Shown: positions 35,429 through 46,852 of the stretch, in pieces
Layout of the letters: every line of letters starts with the position of its first letter
Position numbering within the stretch: the stretch's first letter is position 1
Assembly: GCF_001653235.2 (NCBI RefSeq)
Contig: NC_035793.1
Span: 2,728,001 to 2,792,000, forward strand
Source: Pochonia chlamydosporia 170
Taxonomy: Eukaryota > Ascomycota > Sordariomycetes > Hypocreales > Clavicipitaceae
DNA length: 64,000 bases
Direction: 5' to 3'
Made by a program: the position numbers and the translations under genes
The notes under the pieces: model-generated
The model's input: the letters and a program-made list of their open reading frames with translations, nothing else
The model's database searches: none
What the model was told of the DNA's origin: nothing

Positions 35429-38400
35429 ATGTCGCTCAATGGTCTCGATGACGCCAAAGTGGTAGAAGCGCACGAGGCTGCCAAAGCCGAACCTGGTGGC
35501 TGGTAAGATTCCCCAACTCTCTCATTGTGATTTTCCCCCAATGTCTATGCATTGCCTATTTTGTTACCTCGGTAATTTGTGAGCGGGCGACATAATTGTT
35601 GCTTTAGCGGGAGTAAATTTTGCTTAGAAACTGGCATTCTAACAACTCACAGGTTTCTTCTAAAGTACGAGAGCCGAGATGAGATTCAAGTTCTTAGCCG
35701 CGGAAATGGTGGAATAGTCGAGGTGCGCAACACTATTGCCGAATATGATGAGACGAGTCCTCTATACGGCTTCTTGAAATATCGGAGGAGGAGCGTGATT
35801 ATCAAATACCTGCCCGAGGATTGCTCAAGGATAATTCAAGGTACGTCAACACCAGGTGGCCACTTCTATGTTGGAGAAGAAGGCGGTGGTTTGGCCAAAA
35901 CCGCCATGTTTGATTGTGGAATGCAACTAACAAGACGCTTGGTCGTTCTTTCCAGCTCGCGTTGCAGTACACTTCAACGCTGTTTGCGAAAGATTTTCTC
36001 CCTACGACACCATCTTCGAAATAACAACTGCTAGCGAGCTGAAAGACACGAAACTTTCTGCAGCATGTTCTTTGCACACCGCCTCTTGCTCAACTTCATC
36101 ATCTACAAGCTCTTTGCGTCGGAGACGACTTATGGAGATCGCCGAGGAGGAAGAGGAAGAACAGCGAGCCACGAAACGCCAGTCCGTGCAAGACGCCGAC
36201 GGAACCAGACCACAATCTCCTGCCGATCGACCTTCAACAGCTGAGCCCGTTACACTGAACTCGGAGCTCGCATCTTCTCCCGAGAATAGCAAGTTCGCTG
36301 CGTCGACGACTTCTGAAGTTCCCCCGTTTGTTGGCGTCGACCAACGCCCTACTTCGCCCGAGACTGATTTGTACACCTATGGCTCATACCCATATAGCAA
36401 ACAAAAAGTGAAGTTAGGCCCACGCCCTTCAGTTGATGCCAATGGTAGACCGCAAACTCCGGGAAATTTTCGGCCAGTGTCGGCTATCCCTGCTGGGTTC
36501 AAGATGTTTGGTAAAGGTGGCAAGAAGGGCAAGGGCAGGGACCGAGGAAACTCTCTCTCTTCACCCCAAGAAGAGATTGCAAGCCTCAATTTCTCGGTGG
36601 CCGGCAACCCTGCTACGGACGATGGGTTGGAGAGACCAGTTACTAGCTCCGGCTTATCCATTAGCTCGTTACCATTGCCTGAAACCACGCCAAAGAAGCC
36701 AACGATTAGCCGGGAGAAGGCCAGGTTGATGAAAGCTATGCAGTTGCGAGAGAAGAAGAAGAAACTGAGCATGCAGCCGCCCCTCGACGACGGCCCCAAA
36801 GAGAGTGAGGAACTGAAGAATTCTGTGGATGACGACACTGTGCAGGAACAGGACGAGGCAATATCCTGCTCTGAACTCGAGCCAGAGAAAGACAAGCGCA
36901 TTTCCCTGAGTAAGGACGACTCTGGTGTCATACTGGAGACGGTGACTCCGATGGTGACTGTCGACCAGACTTCGGATCTGACACCCCTAGATTCTCACCC
37001 GACAAGCCCTCTTATTGGTTCCTCCGAGGCGGATCATTCTACGAAAGCTTCGTCCATTTCCGAGTCGACGGATGAAACCGTCCAAGCAAAAGAAGAGGAC
37101 CAGCCATCGGAAGTGGACGATACGCATGCCCATACACCAACTGAGAACGACTCCAAGGAAGAATCGGTTGCCAATAGTGGTTCAGCTGGAGATGAGATTA
37201 TTTCTCTTGCGGATGACACAGAAAATGAAGACACCCCCCAAGAGCATGAGAGCGTAACTGAAAACTTGGACGACGCCGCTGGTGGCCCGACGACAATAGT
37301 TGCAGATATTGCTGTGGAGCCTGAGGACGCCCCTGAAGAAACTGCCGAGGAACAGCTTAATGAGCGAGATAGCTTAGAGAACGTTGCATTACCGGTCTCT
37401 AAGTTCTCAGCTAATGTTTCTCCAAACCCCAATGACAATAAGCAACATCTTCCTACATCCTCAACGGAGGAACCTGTCCCAGAACCAACTGATCCCGGTG
37501 TCTCGTCAAGAAAAGTTGATGACTCTCCCGCGTTGAAATCAAAAGTTTCAGCACAGGATCTTCTTGCCGCCGCAAAAGCAGCTTCTCAACCAACTGTCGT
37601 ACCAGTCCCCGTCATTCCGGAAACCTCTCTGACGTCGACCTCCAAAACGGACAACCTAGAGAAGCTTGACCAGAGTGAAGAATACAATGCCAAACTACAG
37701 CAAACACAGGACGAGCAGGTTAAGCGCAAAGGGCAAGTTATGCCCATACAAACAACGAATCTGCAAGACGAGGGAGATTTTGAGGATGAGCTGCAGGACG
37801 CAACTCTGGAGCAAGCTACGCCGGTGACGGTCATCCAGACTCCCGTCACCCCCAGCTTTCCTTCGAGTCCTTTAAAGACGCAGGATAGCCACACAGTTAG
37901 AACGGTATCGAACCCTGTGCGTGGCAACCTCATAGTCCCGTCAGACGTCAGCCAGTCATCAGCGAGGTCCATGAGCTCTGGCGCTGCCTATTTGCACCAG
38001 ATCACTCAACAACAGCAAGCTGGTAACTTGGTCAAGAAGTCCAATATTGGCTCAAGCATTTCTCAACGAATCAAGGCCCTCGAGAAGCTTTCTGCATCAT
38101 CAGGGGATGCACCAGCAGTGCCGACGAGAGAACGGCCGTCGTCAACCTTTTTCGCCGTGAAGAAGCGAGAGCCATCCAAATCACCATCCGTTCTAGACAG
38201 GGCAAACTCTTTCCGAAACCAAACTCCTCCATCGCCGGAACGAACTGTAGAATCTTCGCCAGAAGCAAACAAGCGAAATCGTATTGAACGATCAGGCTCA
38301 GTAACTAGCCGTCTGTCCATGTTTGAATCATCTCCAGGGTCACGAAGCCTTGCCGTGCCGAGCGGAAACTCTACACGTGGCCGCCCCGAATCTGTTTCTG

Positions 38401-39421
38401 TTACTGCGCGTATCATCCGTGACCCAAACCAAGCCGGACAAATGAGCTTCGAGCCCTCTCGGGACCTTTCTGAGTATAATCCTCTCGAGCTGAAACAGTC
38501 ACCACTTTTGGTGAACCACCAGGCCGCCTCTCCGGGAAAAGAGCAGCCCATTGTCGAGCCGCCAACAGAGCGCATAACCGAAACACAGGAGAACGGCAAG
38601 TCAGGCAAGTCTCGACAGTCGTCTCTCAGCATTGTGAAAGGCTTCATGAAGGAAAGACGTAGGTCGGTGACTTCGGACGCCGGAAACCCCGCGTATTCGC
38701 CAACTCGACCAGATACAATGCACACAAATTCTGCCTTCTCACCCCGGCTGTCTATTAGCAGCCACCGCTCATCCTTCAGTAGGGACCGTGATATTGTCAT
38801 ATCACCTACAGATTCGGGATCCGGAGACGATAGCAAGTCAACTAATGGAGACAAGAAGCTGTCTCGGGCTGGTCGTTTCATGCGACGCCTGTCCAATCTC
38901 TCTGGTTCGCGTTCCAAGAACAACCTCTCCGCCATATCAACATCCACAACCAAGGAGGAAATCCAAGAACCTATTCAATCGCGCCCATCAACAACTGGAA
39001 CGCCTACTATTGTGTCGTATATGGGAGACGTGAATGTTCAGTTCCCAGACAACCTCCTGTGGAAGCGTAGGAATATGAGCCTGGATTCTCAAGGTTTTCT
39101 CATCCTGAGCGCGCTACCTGCTCAAAATGGCCGACCTGCCCAAGGGACGAAGCGATACCACCTCAGTGAATTCCGCAGCCCCTACACCCCAGACGTGGAG
39201 GTGCAAGAACTTCCCAACAGCGTGGTTTTAGATTTTATTGAAGGCTCAGGCATTCAAGTTGCATGCGAGGATCGCGCTGGACAATTGAGAGTGTTGCACA
39301 GTAAGTTTTGATGAGCTAGCTCAGATATTCTCTTGTAAAATTTGAGAAGGCCCAGGCTGATATTCTTTCCACAGCTCTTCAAGAAGCCCATGCCACCCGC
39401 GGCACCACCTATGCGCTCTAA
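35429..39421 (+). CDS. Large ADF-H and PH-like domain protein, probably actin-associated
   Basis: Exons 35429-35502, 35653-35840, 35956-39300 and 39375-39421; introns of 150, 115 and 74 nt; 1217 residues. The spliced N-terminus, about residues 7-135, has the pattern of an ADF-homology (cofilin/coactosin-like) domain: GGWFLLKYESRDEIQVL, SPLYGFLKYRRRSVIIKYLP, then IIQARVAVHFNAVCERFSP and ITTASELKD. The middle, about 950 residues, is low-complexity, Ser/Glu/Pro-rich and probably disordered, with basic patches such as KKGKGRDRG and REKKKKLSMQ. The last ~110 residues (GDVNVQFPDNLLWKRR, RYHLSEFRSPYTPD, NSVVLDFIEGSGIQVACED) resemble a PH-like fold. The final exon turns LRVLH into LRVLHTLQEAHATRGTTYAL. 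Similar Pezizomycotina proteins are often labelled as surface glycoproteins, but I see no signal peptide or GPI site. An actin or cortex role is inference. Confidence 0.85.
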
Positions 39422-40862
39422 TCACTTAGACATTCTTCACCCACAATTTTCCGTCATGTCTCGATGCATTCTCTTCTTTTGTTTTAATTTTCAAAATACC
39501 CTGATCTCTTTTAGTCTGGTGGTCACTTGATTTCTTGCCCTATCTTCCTTGGCATATCACATCAGCATCGTACACCAAATATGACGCCGTCTTTCCCAAA
39601 CCTCTTGTTTGTAACGCCAGACCATGATTTTGCTGTCCCTTCTACTCATCACAATCACCATTCAATCCCTCTGCAAACATTTCCCTTTGTCTTAATTCTT
39701 CTCATCATCTACGTTTGGTTCATGGAAATACCACAGCATTTCTGCTATTTTCTTCGGGGGACTTTGTTGCTGGATTGGAGAGAAACTGAAAAGCATACTT
39801 TGTCAATTTTGCTCTTGCTTCTTCTTCCCCACTGCATCAGCATTATTTAATTATTCTATCGAAGAGCGAAGCGATTCATCTTCCATTTAGTTTCGTCACG
39901 GCAGTCATCCAGCCTATTTGAGAGAGAGCCAAGGGGATTTGACCTTTTTTCAGCGCCGAAATTTCTATTACATATCTTCCACTATTGTTCAATGTTAATT
40001 TTAGTGTACAAATTGCCATATCGCCTTTTTTAATGCACAGGCAATACTTTGAACCAATCTATGTGGCTGGTGAGGAGAAATGGATACACATGTAAACGAG
40101 ACTTTTGTATTTCAAAGCCTCTAGGCGACGTCAGTAGTAGGACGGGAGCAAAAGGTCAATTTGCGTCATATTGCTATTGAGTGCATGTTTTTATACCACA
40201 ATGCCACCTGGTTGATGTTATTTGACTCCCGCGAATCAACCGTTGCCTTTATCGACTTAAAAGCGTCAGATCTCTGGCTGATATTCCAATAAATTCACAA
40301 CATGTCAAGTAGTTCAGGTATAATTTACTTTAATTGAACGTCTCCTACCCAGCTAAGCAGAAACATCACCTGCCCTCGAACAACCTTTTCACACAAGTAT
40401 TGCTTCGTTGCCGCAAAACTAAGAGGATAACTGAGCCATCTCCCTCATTACCTGCAGACTGAGTTGTCGAGAGAGGTGGCATGTAAACATGCCGCAGGTA
40501 CTTCATCCATTTTCATTATCCGCCAAGGTAAAGCAACTACACCTGCGGTCGGAGTCTCGAAAAGCTAGACACCAGACTCCAAAAGACAAAACAGCTAGAT
40601 TGGCCACATAAAACCGAAAAGAACAACTTTTTTCACCCAATCCTTTTCGCCGGTCCAAATGTAGATGTCGTATGACAAGAACTAAATAATTACAAAAAAA
40701 GAAAGAGAAACGAGCTCACGATGAATCGAAATGGACGTGACCTCGATCCCCTTGGTTGTATTTCCCTTGGGAGGCGTTCCGCTATCATAATGCATTTTCG
40801 TATCACGTTACAGAAGTCCACAATTCTCTCTCGTGAATGGTCTTATTTGCCATATTGCTGCT
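39422..40862. other. Convergent intergenic region, ADF-H gene / Zn2Cys6 factor
   Basis: About 1.4 kb, AT-rich on both sides, containing two converging 3' UTRs. Short open frames carry no domain. No repeat of note. Confidence 0.6.
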
Positions 40863-43800
40863 TTAGCCTTGCGTGCCAGCATTTCCGTTTGTCGAACCGG
40901 GACCATCGATACTAGAGAATTGCACTGGATCCATGGCCATGTACTCCAACAGGTCCAAGCCACCAACGTTTACACCTTCAGCAGTCATGGCAACCGAACT
41001 ATCTCCCATGTTTTGGAAGAAGGCGGGCCCTGGTGGCAGGTACCACATCTCGTTTCCTGGGTTGTCCCAGCCTTCGAAAAGATGCATGTCCATGCCGCTG
41101 GGAGGAGGAGGAGCTCCATTGTTTTCAACATGCGCTGCTGGCGTGGATGGCCCAATGGAAGATGCACCTGGGTAGGGGAAATTGCCAGTAGACAAGTCGA
41201 ATGGCGTAGCTGAGATATTGTTGCCTTCGGCGCCAGGAGACGCGGGGCGGTCTGCAAAATATATGAGTCAGTACAAAGCGGCGAATTTCTCATATTGCCA
41301 TGCAATACAGGAAAACCGGGATTACACTTACATTGACCAGTGAGACCTTCACGCAATTTCTGAGCATGTTTGCCTACCCAGTTTGCTGTGTGGTCGCCGC
41401 CATGGGTCCCGGCTGCTGCAGAACTGGCGATGTTGGTGCCCTCGGGTAATGGGCTCTGGTCTTTCCCAGACCCCTGTTGCATAGTCGGCGCCTGGATAAA
41501 CCTATTCCTCAGACGACTCGTCAGCGTCTCGAGAAGATCGGCAAACCGGATGCCCAGATGCACATCGTCCACAACGCAGTTTCGTAGTGCTTCTACAGTA
41601 GCATCCATAAGTTCAATGCTGAGCTTGACGTCTGATCGTGGCGCTCCCAAAGCAAAGGTCTTCAACAGAAACATGGCTCCGCTGATGATACGGAAGTAGG
41701 TGCGGACCGGCGCATGCTTGAGGTAGCCGCCTGGCAATAGGCCCTCAACTACGGTGCGCAAAAGGTTTCGACATCCGCTTACCACCTCCCGGACGTACTC
41801 TTGATCGTTAATGGTAAAGCCACCAAGTTGGCCCAGAGGCAGCTTGCCATAGTTGATCATGGTTTGTGGTGACAATTGAGTTGGGCCGTTGGCAGCTTGT
41901 CCGTTCGCGTTGTTCCCGTTGGCATTCTGTCCAGCATTATTGGTGCATCGCTCTACGACTGCCTGAAGAGACAGAGAGTTGACGTAAATTCTGACATACT
42001 CGTACTCAATTGTCAGAATATGCCTGATAAACTGGGGTAGGCGGAAAAGCTCAAATTCCCTGTACCAATCCCTCAGCAAGGGGCTGTACTCTCTCAGCAG
42101 CTCGACATATCGTCCCGTCTGGATAATTTCTGTGGTGTATTTCCTGGAACGGAAAAGTTTCTCGTTGCCTACATGCATGGCATTGCTGATGCCGGCCCAG
42201 CAGTGGATGATTTGATCATCGAGTTCTAGATCCGGCACGTAGTTGAAACCATTGGCCATGGAAGATGTGCTCGGGGTGTTTCCTTCATTGGTCGCCGTGC
42301 GACGCCTTGCCACGGCAGGGTCGGCTTTGCGAAGGTGTTCTGGAGTCATACTTGTCCAGCCTAATCGACCAGCCAGCTGGGAGGTATAGATGAGTAGCAA
42401 ACGCTTGATGCGGTTGGCCCTCGTTCTGTAGGCTTCGTCGAGGTACTCGGGCCGCGTAATGGTATCGTCTTTTAGCATCTCATCAATGTCGTCAAACACT
42501 CCCAACTCATACCCCAGACCCATCGCCGTACTGAGAAGCATCCAACACATGCGATCGCTTCTCCACGCAGGTTCGAGCCAGCTCTCAATTCGCTTCCCAC
42601 CAAAGCCAGCGCCGACGTTCTTACTTGGGTCATCAGAGGACGTTGCTGGCGCATTGTAATCAGGCAGCATGAGCTCATCGGTGGCTTCTTGGGGTGGAAA
42701 ATGCAATGCACGGGGATGCCACTCGGTGAGAATCAGTAACGACTCAATGGTGCCCAGCGTTCGCAGACTACCTTTCCTCATGCCACGCCATGGCGCAGTG
42801 CTGCTAGTATCCGCCTCCTCCATGATCATTGATGAAGAACCAGGGCCACCAGAGCCGCAGAATCCGCCACCGAACGCTTCCTGGCCCCAAAGACAGCGCT
42901 CAATCATGCCTCGCAGATATGTCCAAAGCTGTTCTGGAATGGCGTGTGATCGACAGTGGCCACCAGTCCCAGGCATTTGGCGATATCTGGAAGCAATTGT
43001 GAGGAGAGTAACAGTGAGAATTGGTTCTTCGGTAAGGAGGGTCATATGAGACGCAGGGTCGCTAAAGGTCGGCGGAGAAATTGGTGTCATAGGCGAGAGG
43101 AACTTATAGTAGCTACGGGAGGCAAGCAAGTTAGTAAAATATCGAGGGATAACCTAGCCAGTAATACCACGCTGCTTGGCCAACTTACTAGTCAACATAT
43201 TCTATGGCCTCTTGGGCGGTGAACCAGCCAGCTCGCACAAACCGAAATCGTGACCATGCACGTAGGGCTTCTGCATATCCAGGTTGGGCTCTCAAAGCTG
43301 GCGGCTGTACCAGAATGGGATCAACAGGCTGTTGCTGTGTCTGCTGGGGTCGGTGATCGTCGAACTGGCGTTGTGGCAGGTGGTGTTCGGCTTCAGGCTT
43401 GGCTGTGGACATGGTCCTCGGTCTCGGAATGTCTCTATTTGGGTTGTCTTGAGGCGTGGGCTGATGAGTTGGTGCCGTTGTGGCCGAGGCGATACTTCCC
43501 TCACGTCCATGGTTGTTCGCAGCGGGACTAGTCAAGTCAGCACTGTTCACCAACTTGCCAGACAACTCGACAACAGACCTATCGGTTGCAGCCTTGTAGA
43601 GTAGGTCTAGCGCATCATGGGGGTTGTACACTGCACGGCGCATAGCTTGCTGGGCCTCGAGGTTCTCCAGATTCGCGTCGCCATCACCATCGAGCTCGGA
43701 GTCTCTACGCTGCCTTGGCTTGTTACCATCAGGCCGTCGTAGCGGTTGGCTCCGGCCATGAGAGCCGCCTGGCGTAAGAGGGACGTCGCTGTAGAAGCGA

Positions 43801-44228
43801 CGGTCGAGACGTGGAGGCGGCGGGCTCCCAGTGGCATGAATCCTTTTGCGTCCGTTGCGGATTATGTACTCATCAACATCGCTGCCTTCGTCGTCATCGG
43901 TCTTGCGCTTGCGGCGAGTGGCAGAGAAGTAGCACTCTTTGCTCTCTCGACGACAACGCACACATGGCGGGTCGTGAGGATTGTCGACGCTGCCCAAGTC
44001 ACATCGTACCTTGCGGCGGCGGCAGGGAATACAGGCTTGGTAAACTCGCTTATGTTGAGCATTCGCGGCTGAGGATTGCTGCTGAGACTGAGACTGCTGT
44101 TGCTTGGCTGGCGTGTCTCCAGCTCCGGATGACGACCCCGTCTGGTGCGATTGCTGGGCAGCACCAGGCGTCGCAGAGACACTGGGGCTTGATGCAGAAG
44201 TGCCAGCACCGTAGTGAGGTTGGGCCAT
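40863..44228 (-). CDS. Zn2Cys6 fungal transcription factor (Aro80-like group)
   Basis: Nuclear transcription factor with an N-terminal binuclear zinc cluster. Exons 44228-43189, 43112-41332 and 41251-40863; introns of 76 and 80 nt, both with GTAAGT-type donors; 1069 residues. The cluster is C66-x2-C69-x6-C76-x12-C89-x2-C92-x6-C99, with a long third loop ([12 protein letters not shown]), a spacing seen in Aro80-like regulators. A Gln-rich stretch precedes it. Basic linkers ([13 protein letters not shown]) follow. The fungal regulatory middle homology region includes [20 protein letters not shown] and [20 protein letters not shown]. The last exon is rich in Pro/Gly/Met and may be an activation domain. 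ATG at 44228 (MAQPHYGAG) was chosen because the frame upstream has no ATG. The target pathway is unknown; aromatic amino-acid catabolism is only a guess from the relative. Confidence 0.88.
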
Positions 44229-45221
44229 GCCAGGCGAGGCAGAGCGGCAGCAATAAGGCTCTGTGACGTTGCGACAATGCGTTGTTGTTGGAGCTTCGGT
44301 TTGCGGCGGATGATAAGTGAAAGTGCAGTCAGAGGGCCGCCTTGCAGGGCCGTGGAGAAGCGTCACCGTCCAGTCTGGCGGGCAATCGATGGTCAATATG
44401 ATTGAGAAGGTCGGCGGATAAAAAGGTGGGCAATCAAACGAGTGGGCGGGCGGTCAGTAGCTGTTTCTTCAGTCTGGTCTGGTCCGTTGTGCTAGACAGT
44501 GCCAGACCGACTGTATCTGGACTTGGCGCCTCTTTTTCCCCTTGTCTTCGCTGTGGGAGCATTCGGCGTACTTTGGCTGCGAGCAGGACCAACCGATCAA
44601 GAGGGTCAGGGCACCGAAGGTCCTTTTGCCACTGCAAATGTGGAGTTAGTCGTCAACTTTGGCCTGGAGCGAGCGGGGTCTGCGAACAGGTCTTGGGTCT
44701 CACCCGTCCACCTTCGTTTGGTGTTGCTACGGAGTACGGAGTAATGTGGTGGTCGTCAAGATTGGTTCGTGTCTGATCTCTGTCAAGTGTGTTTACGGCA
44801 GGTTGCTGATGCCTGGACACCACCCCGACGAAGGCCAGGAGCACAGGAAGCAAGACCAAGACGTCGTGATGCGACTGTCCTGGTGTGTAAAGTGTTCCCT
44901 TCTGGGAAATACTGTAATTGTACGGAGTGACCGTACTGTGCGTGCTTCGGAAGTTGATGATGGTACGTCGAGAATTGGCAATGTTGGGAACTGCGAGTCC
45001 CAAACGTCCCCTGGTCAACAAAAAAGTTGAGGAAGGGGAAGGTCCGGGAGACGTCGAGTCGTGGCTTCCCCGGAATTTGCTGGTGTAAGTGCAAGTGGGT
45101 GTCGAAGAAAGAGGAAGGAACAAAGAAGTAAGGTAATAAGGAACAACAGGGAGTAGAAGAACGCCGCTTGGCAATCCTAAGGTTGAAAATCAATGCCAAA
45201 TGTTCAATTAGCAAATGCACC

Positions 45222-45249
45222 AGAAATCGAAATCGGAAATCGAAATCGG
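45222..45249. repeat. AAATCG short tandem repeat
   Basis: Four imperfect copies of (G)AAATCG in tandem about 1 kb upstream of the zinc-cluster gene. Confidence 0.75.
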
Positions 45250-46829
45250 CCAACAAACCACTGGCGTCCGGCCGTTGCAAGCAAGAGCGTCACGTCTGTC
45301 AAATTTACCAGAATAGGCACCATCAGCCAATATGTATGGGACACACGTTCCTGGCACGATTCACCATCATCTTCATCATCAGCCACGGGATCTTTTGAAT
45401 CGAGTGTCAGAGTGACCACAGCAATTTTTCTCCTCTAATTCTTTGGTTCCTTGCTGGCTTTGCCTGTTTTGAACACCGCCAGGCATTTCTCTTCAAATTT
45501 TACGTACAAAGAAGACGGTACGGTCTACTTTGCAGGTACCATCGGACCCGTTCCCCTCCACAGCATCCGGAAGCCATGCTCATCTCGTACTGTAGGATGG
45601 GTTGATATAGCCAATCATAGCAAATGCTGACCTCTTAGGACAGAACTATTCTGCACCTGTGAACCTGGCCAACAAGTCCTCCGACTGATCCAGGCGTACT
45701 CCGTGCTGGCCAAGATGCTCCTGAACCAGACATACAGTACATTCTACATTGCAAGGATTGTACAGTTATCCATCCCAAGTTCCACACCTCCCGGTTGAGA
45801 TGCGCCGTGTCGCCCCTCTCTCCGGCTCCGTTGCAGCATTCGCTGCTCCGTCATCCAAGTCTCTTGTTATGCCCAGACGAGATGCTGACGGCAGGGTCAG
45901 AACGTCCGGGAAGCGAACGGGTACGGGATGCTGAATGTTGAACGATGGCTCTGCCGGCCAAGCATCACTACAGTTCTAATGCACAAGTCAAGATTCAGTT
46001 TTGAACCAAACTACATTACATGGCTGAGGACGTTGGATTGGATCAAGTTCATGATGAGCCTAGTCCCTTATTCCAGGCATGCCATTTGACGATGAATTCG
46101 CATGATTCAAGACGCGACGAATGGCTTGGTCCTTGTTGGAAGTTGAGGGCCTAGCTCCTTCAGCCCTGCATCGTCAGAAATTTTTTTCTGGCTCAAAGAG
46201 CACAACCCTTCTGACCCCTCCACATCAATGAGAAACCCATCTCTCCAAAAACATTTGATCTTGCCCATGTCTCTTGGCTGCCACCCATACTGACAGCTCA
46301 CCAATTATGTTGTGCAATTCGTTGCCTATTATCCAATCATGACCCAGTCATAGCCAATGGTTTTGGCACAAGCAACTCCATACCGGCATTGACATGGGCG
46401 GGCGATGGATTACGATGGGTCTAGAAGGTCACGTTTGCTGCAAAAGAAGGCACAGACGATCAATTTGGTGGGAACACTGGCTGCCACTCCAGGGAATCTC
46501 CAGACAATGCGTGCCCGTGGCTTGCGAGGGCATTGGAGACACACAAGGGGGGTGGAAAGTAGTTATTCACCAAGGCAAAAGGTATCGCATATCGCCTTCT
46601 ATCCTAGGATGTGAAGAACTACGTTAGTGTATACTCCGTACCCGGATGGAAGCAAATACTTTGACTACATACTGCATGTGTCTTCAAAGTCTCTTTTGGT
46701 TGTCTATCGTCGTGGACTCCGTGCCCGAGGGATCTTTGTTTTGGCTTGTCCTTTTTCTGGCTAGGTGCGTCTTGTGATGGAGATTGGCGATGCAACTGAA
46801 ATGCGGATTTGCAGATTTTATCTCCTCTC

Positions 46830-46852
46830 GAGTGACCTTTCAAAGGTCACTC
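46830..46852. repeat. Inverted repeat with 11-bp perfect arms
   Basis: GAGTGACCTTT, one C, then AAAGGTCACTC. The arms are exact reverse complements. The spacer is too short for a hairpin loop without losing central pairs, so a dimeric protein binding site is more likely than a structured RNA. Confidence 0.85.

Noticed and set aside
38063..38953. 296-codon frame antisense to the ADF-H gene
   Set aside because: Shadow of a low-complexity Ser/Glu-rich coding region; no independent evidence.
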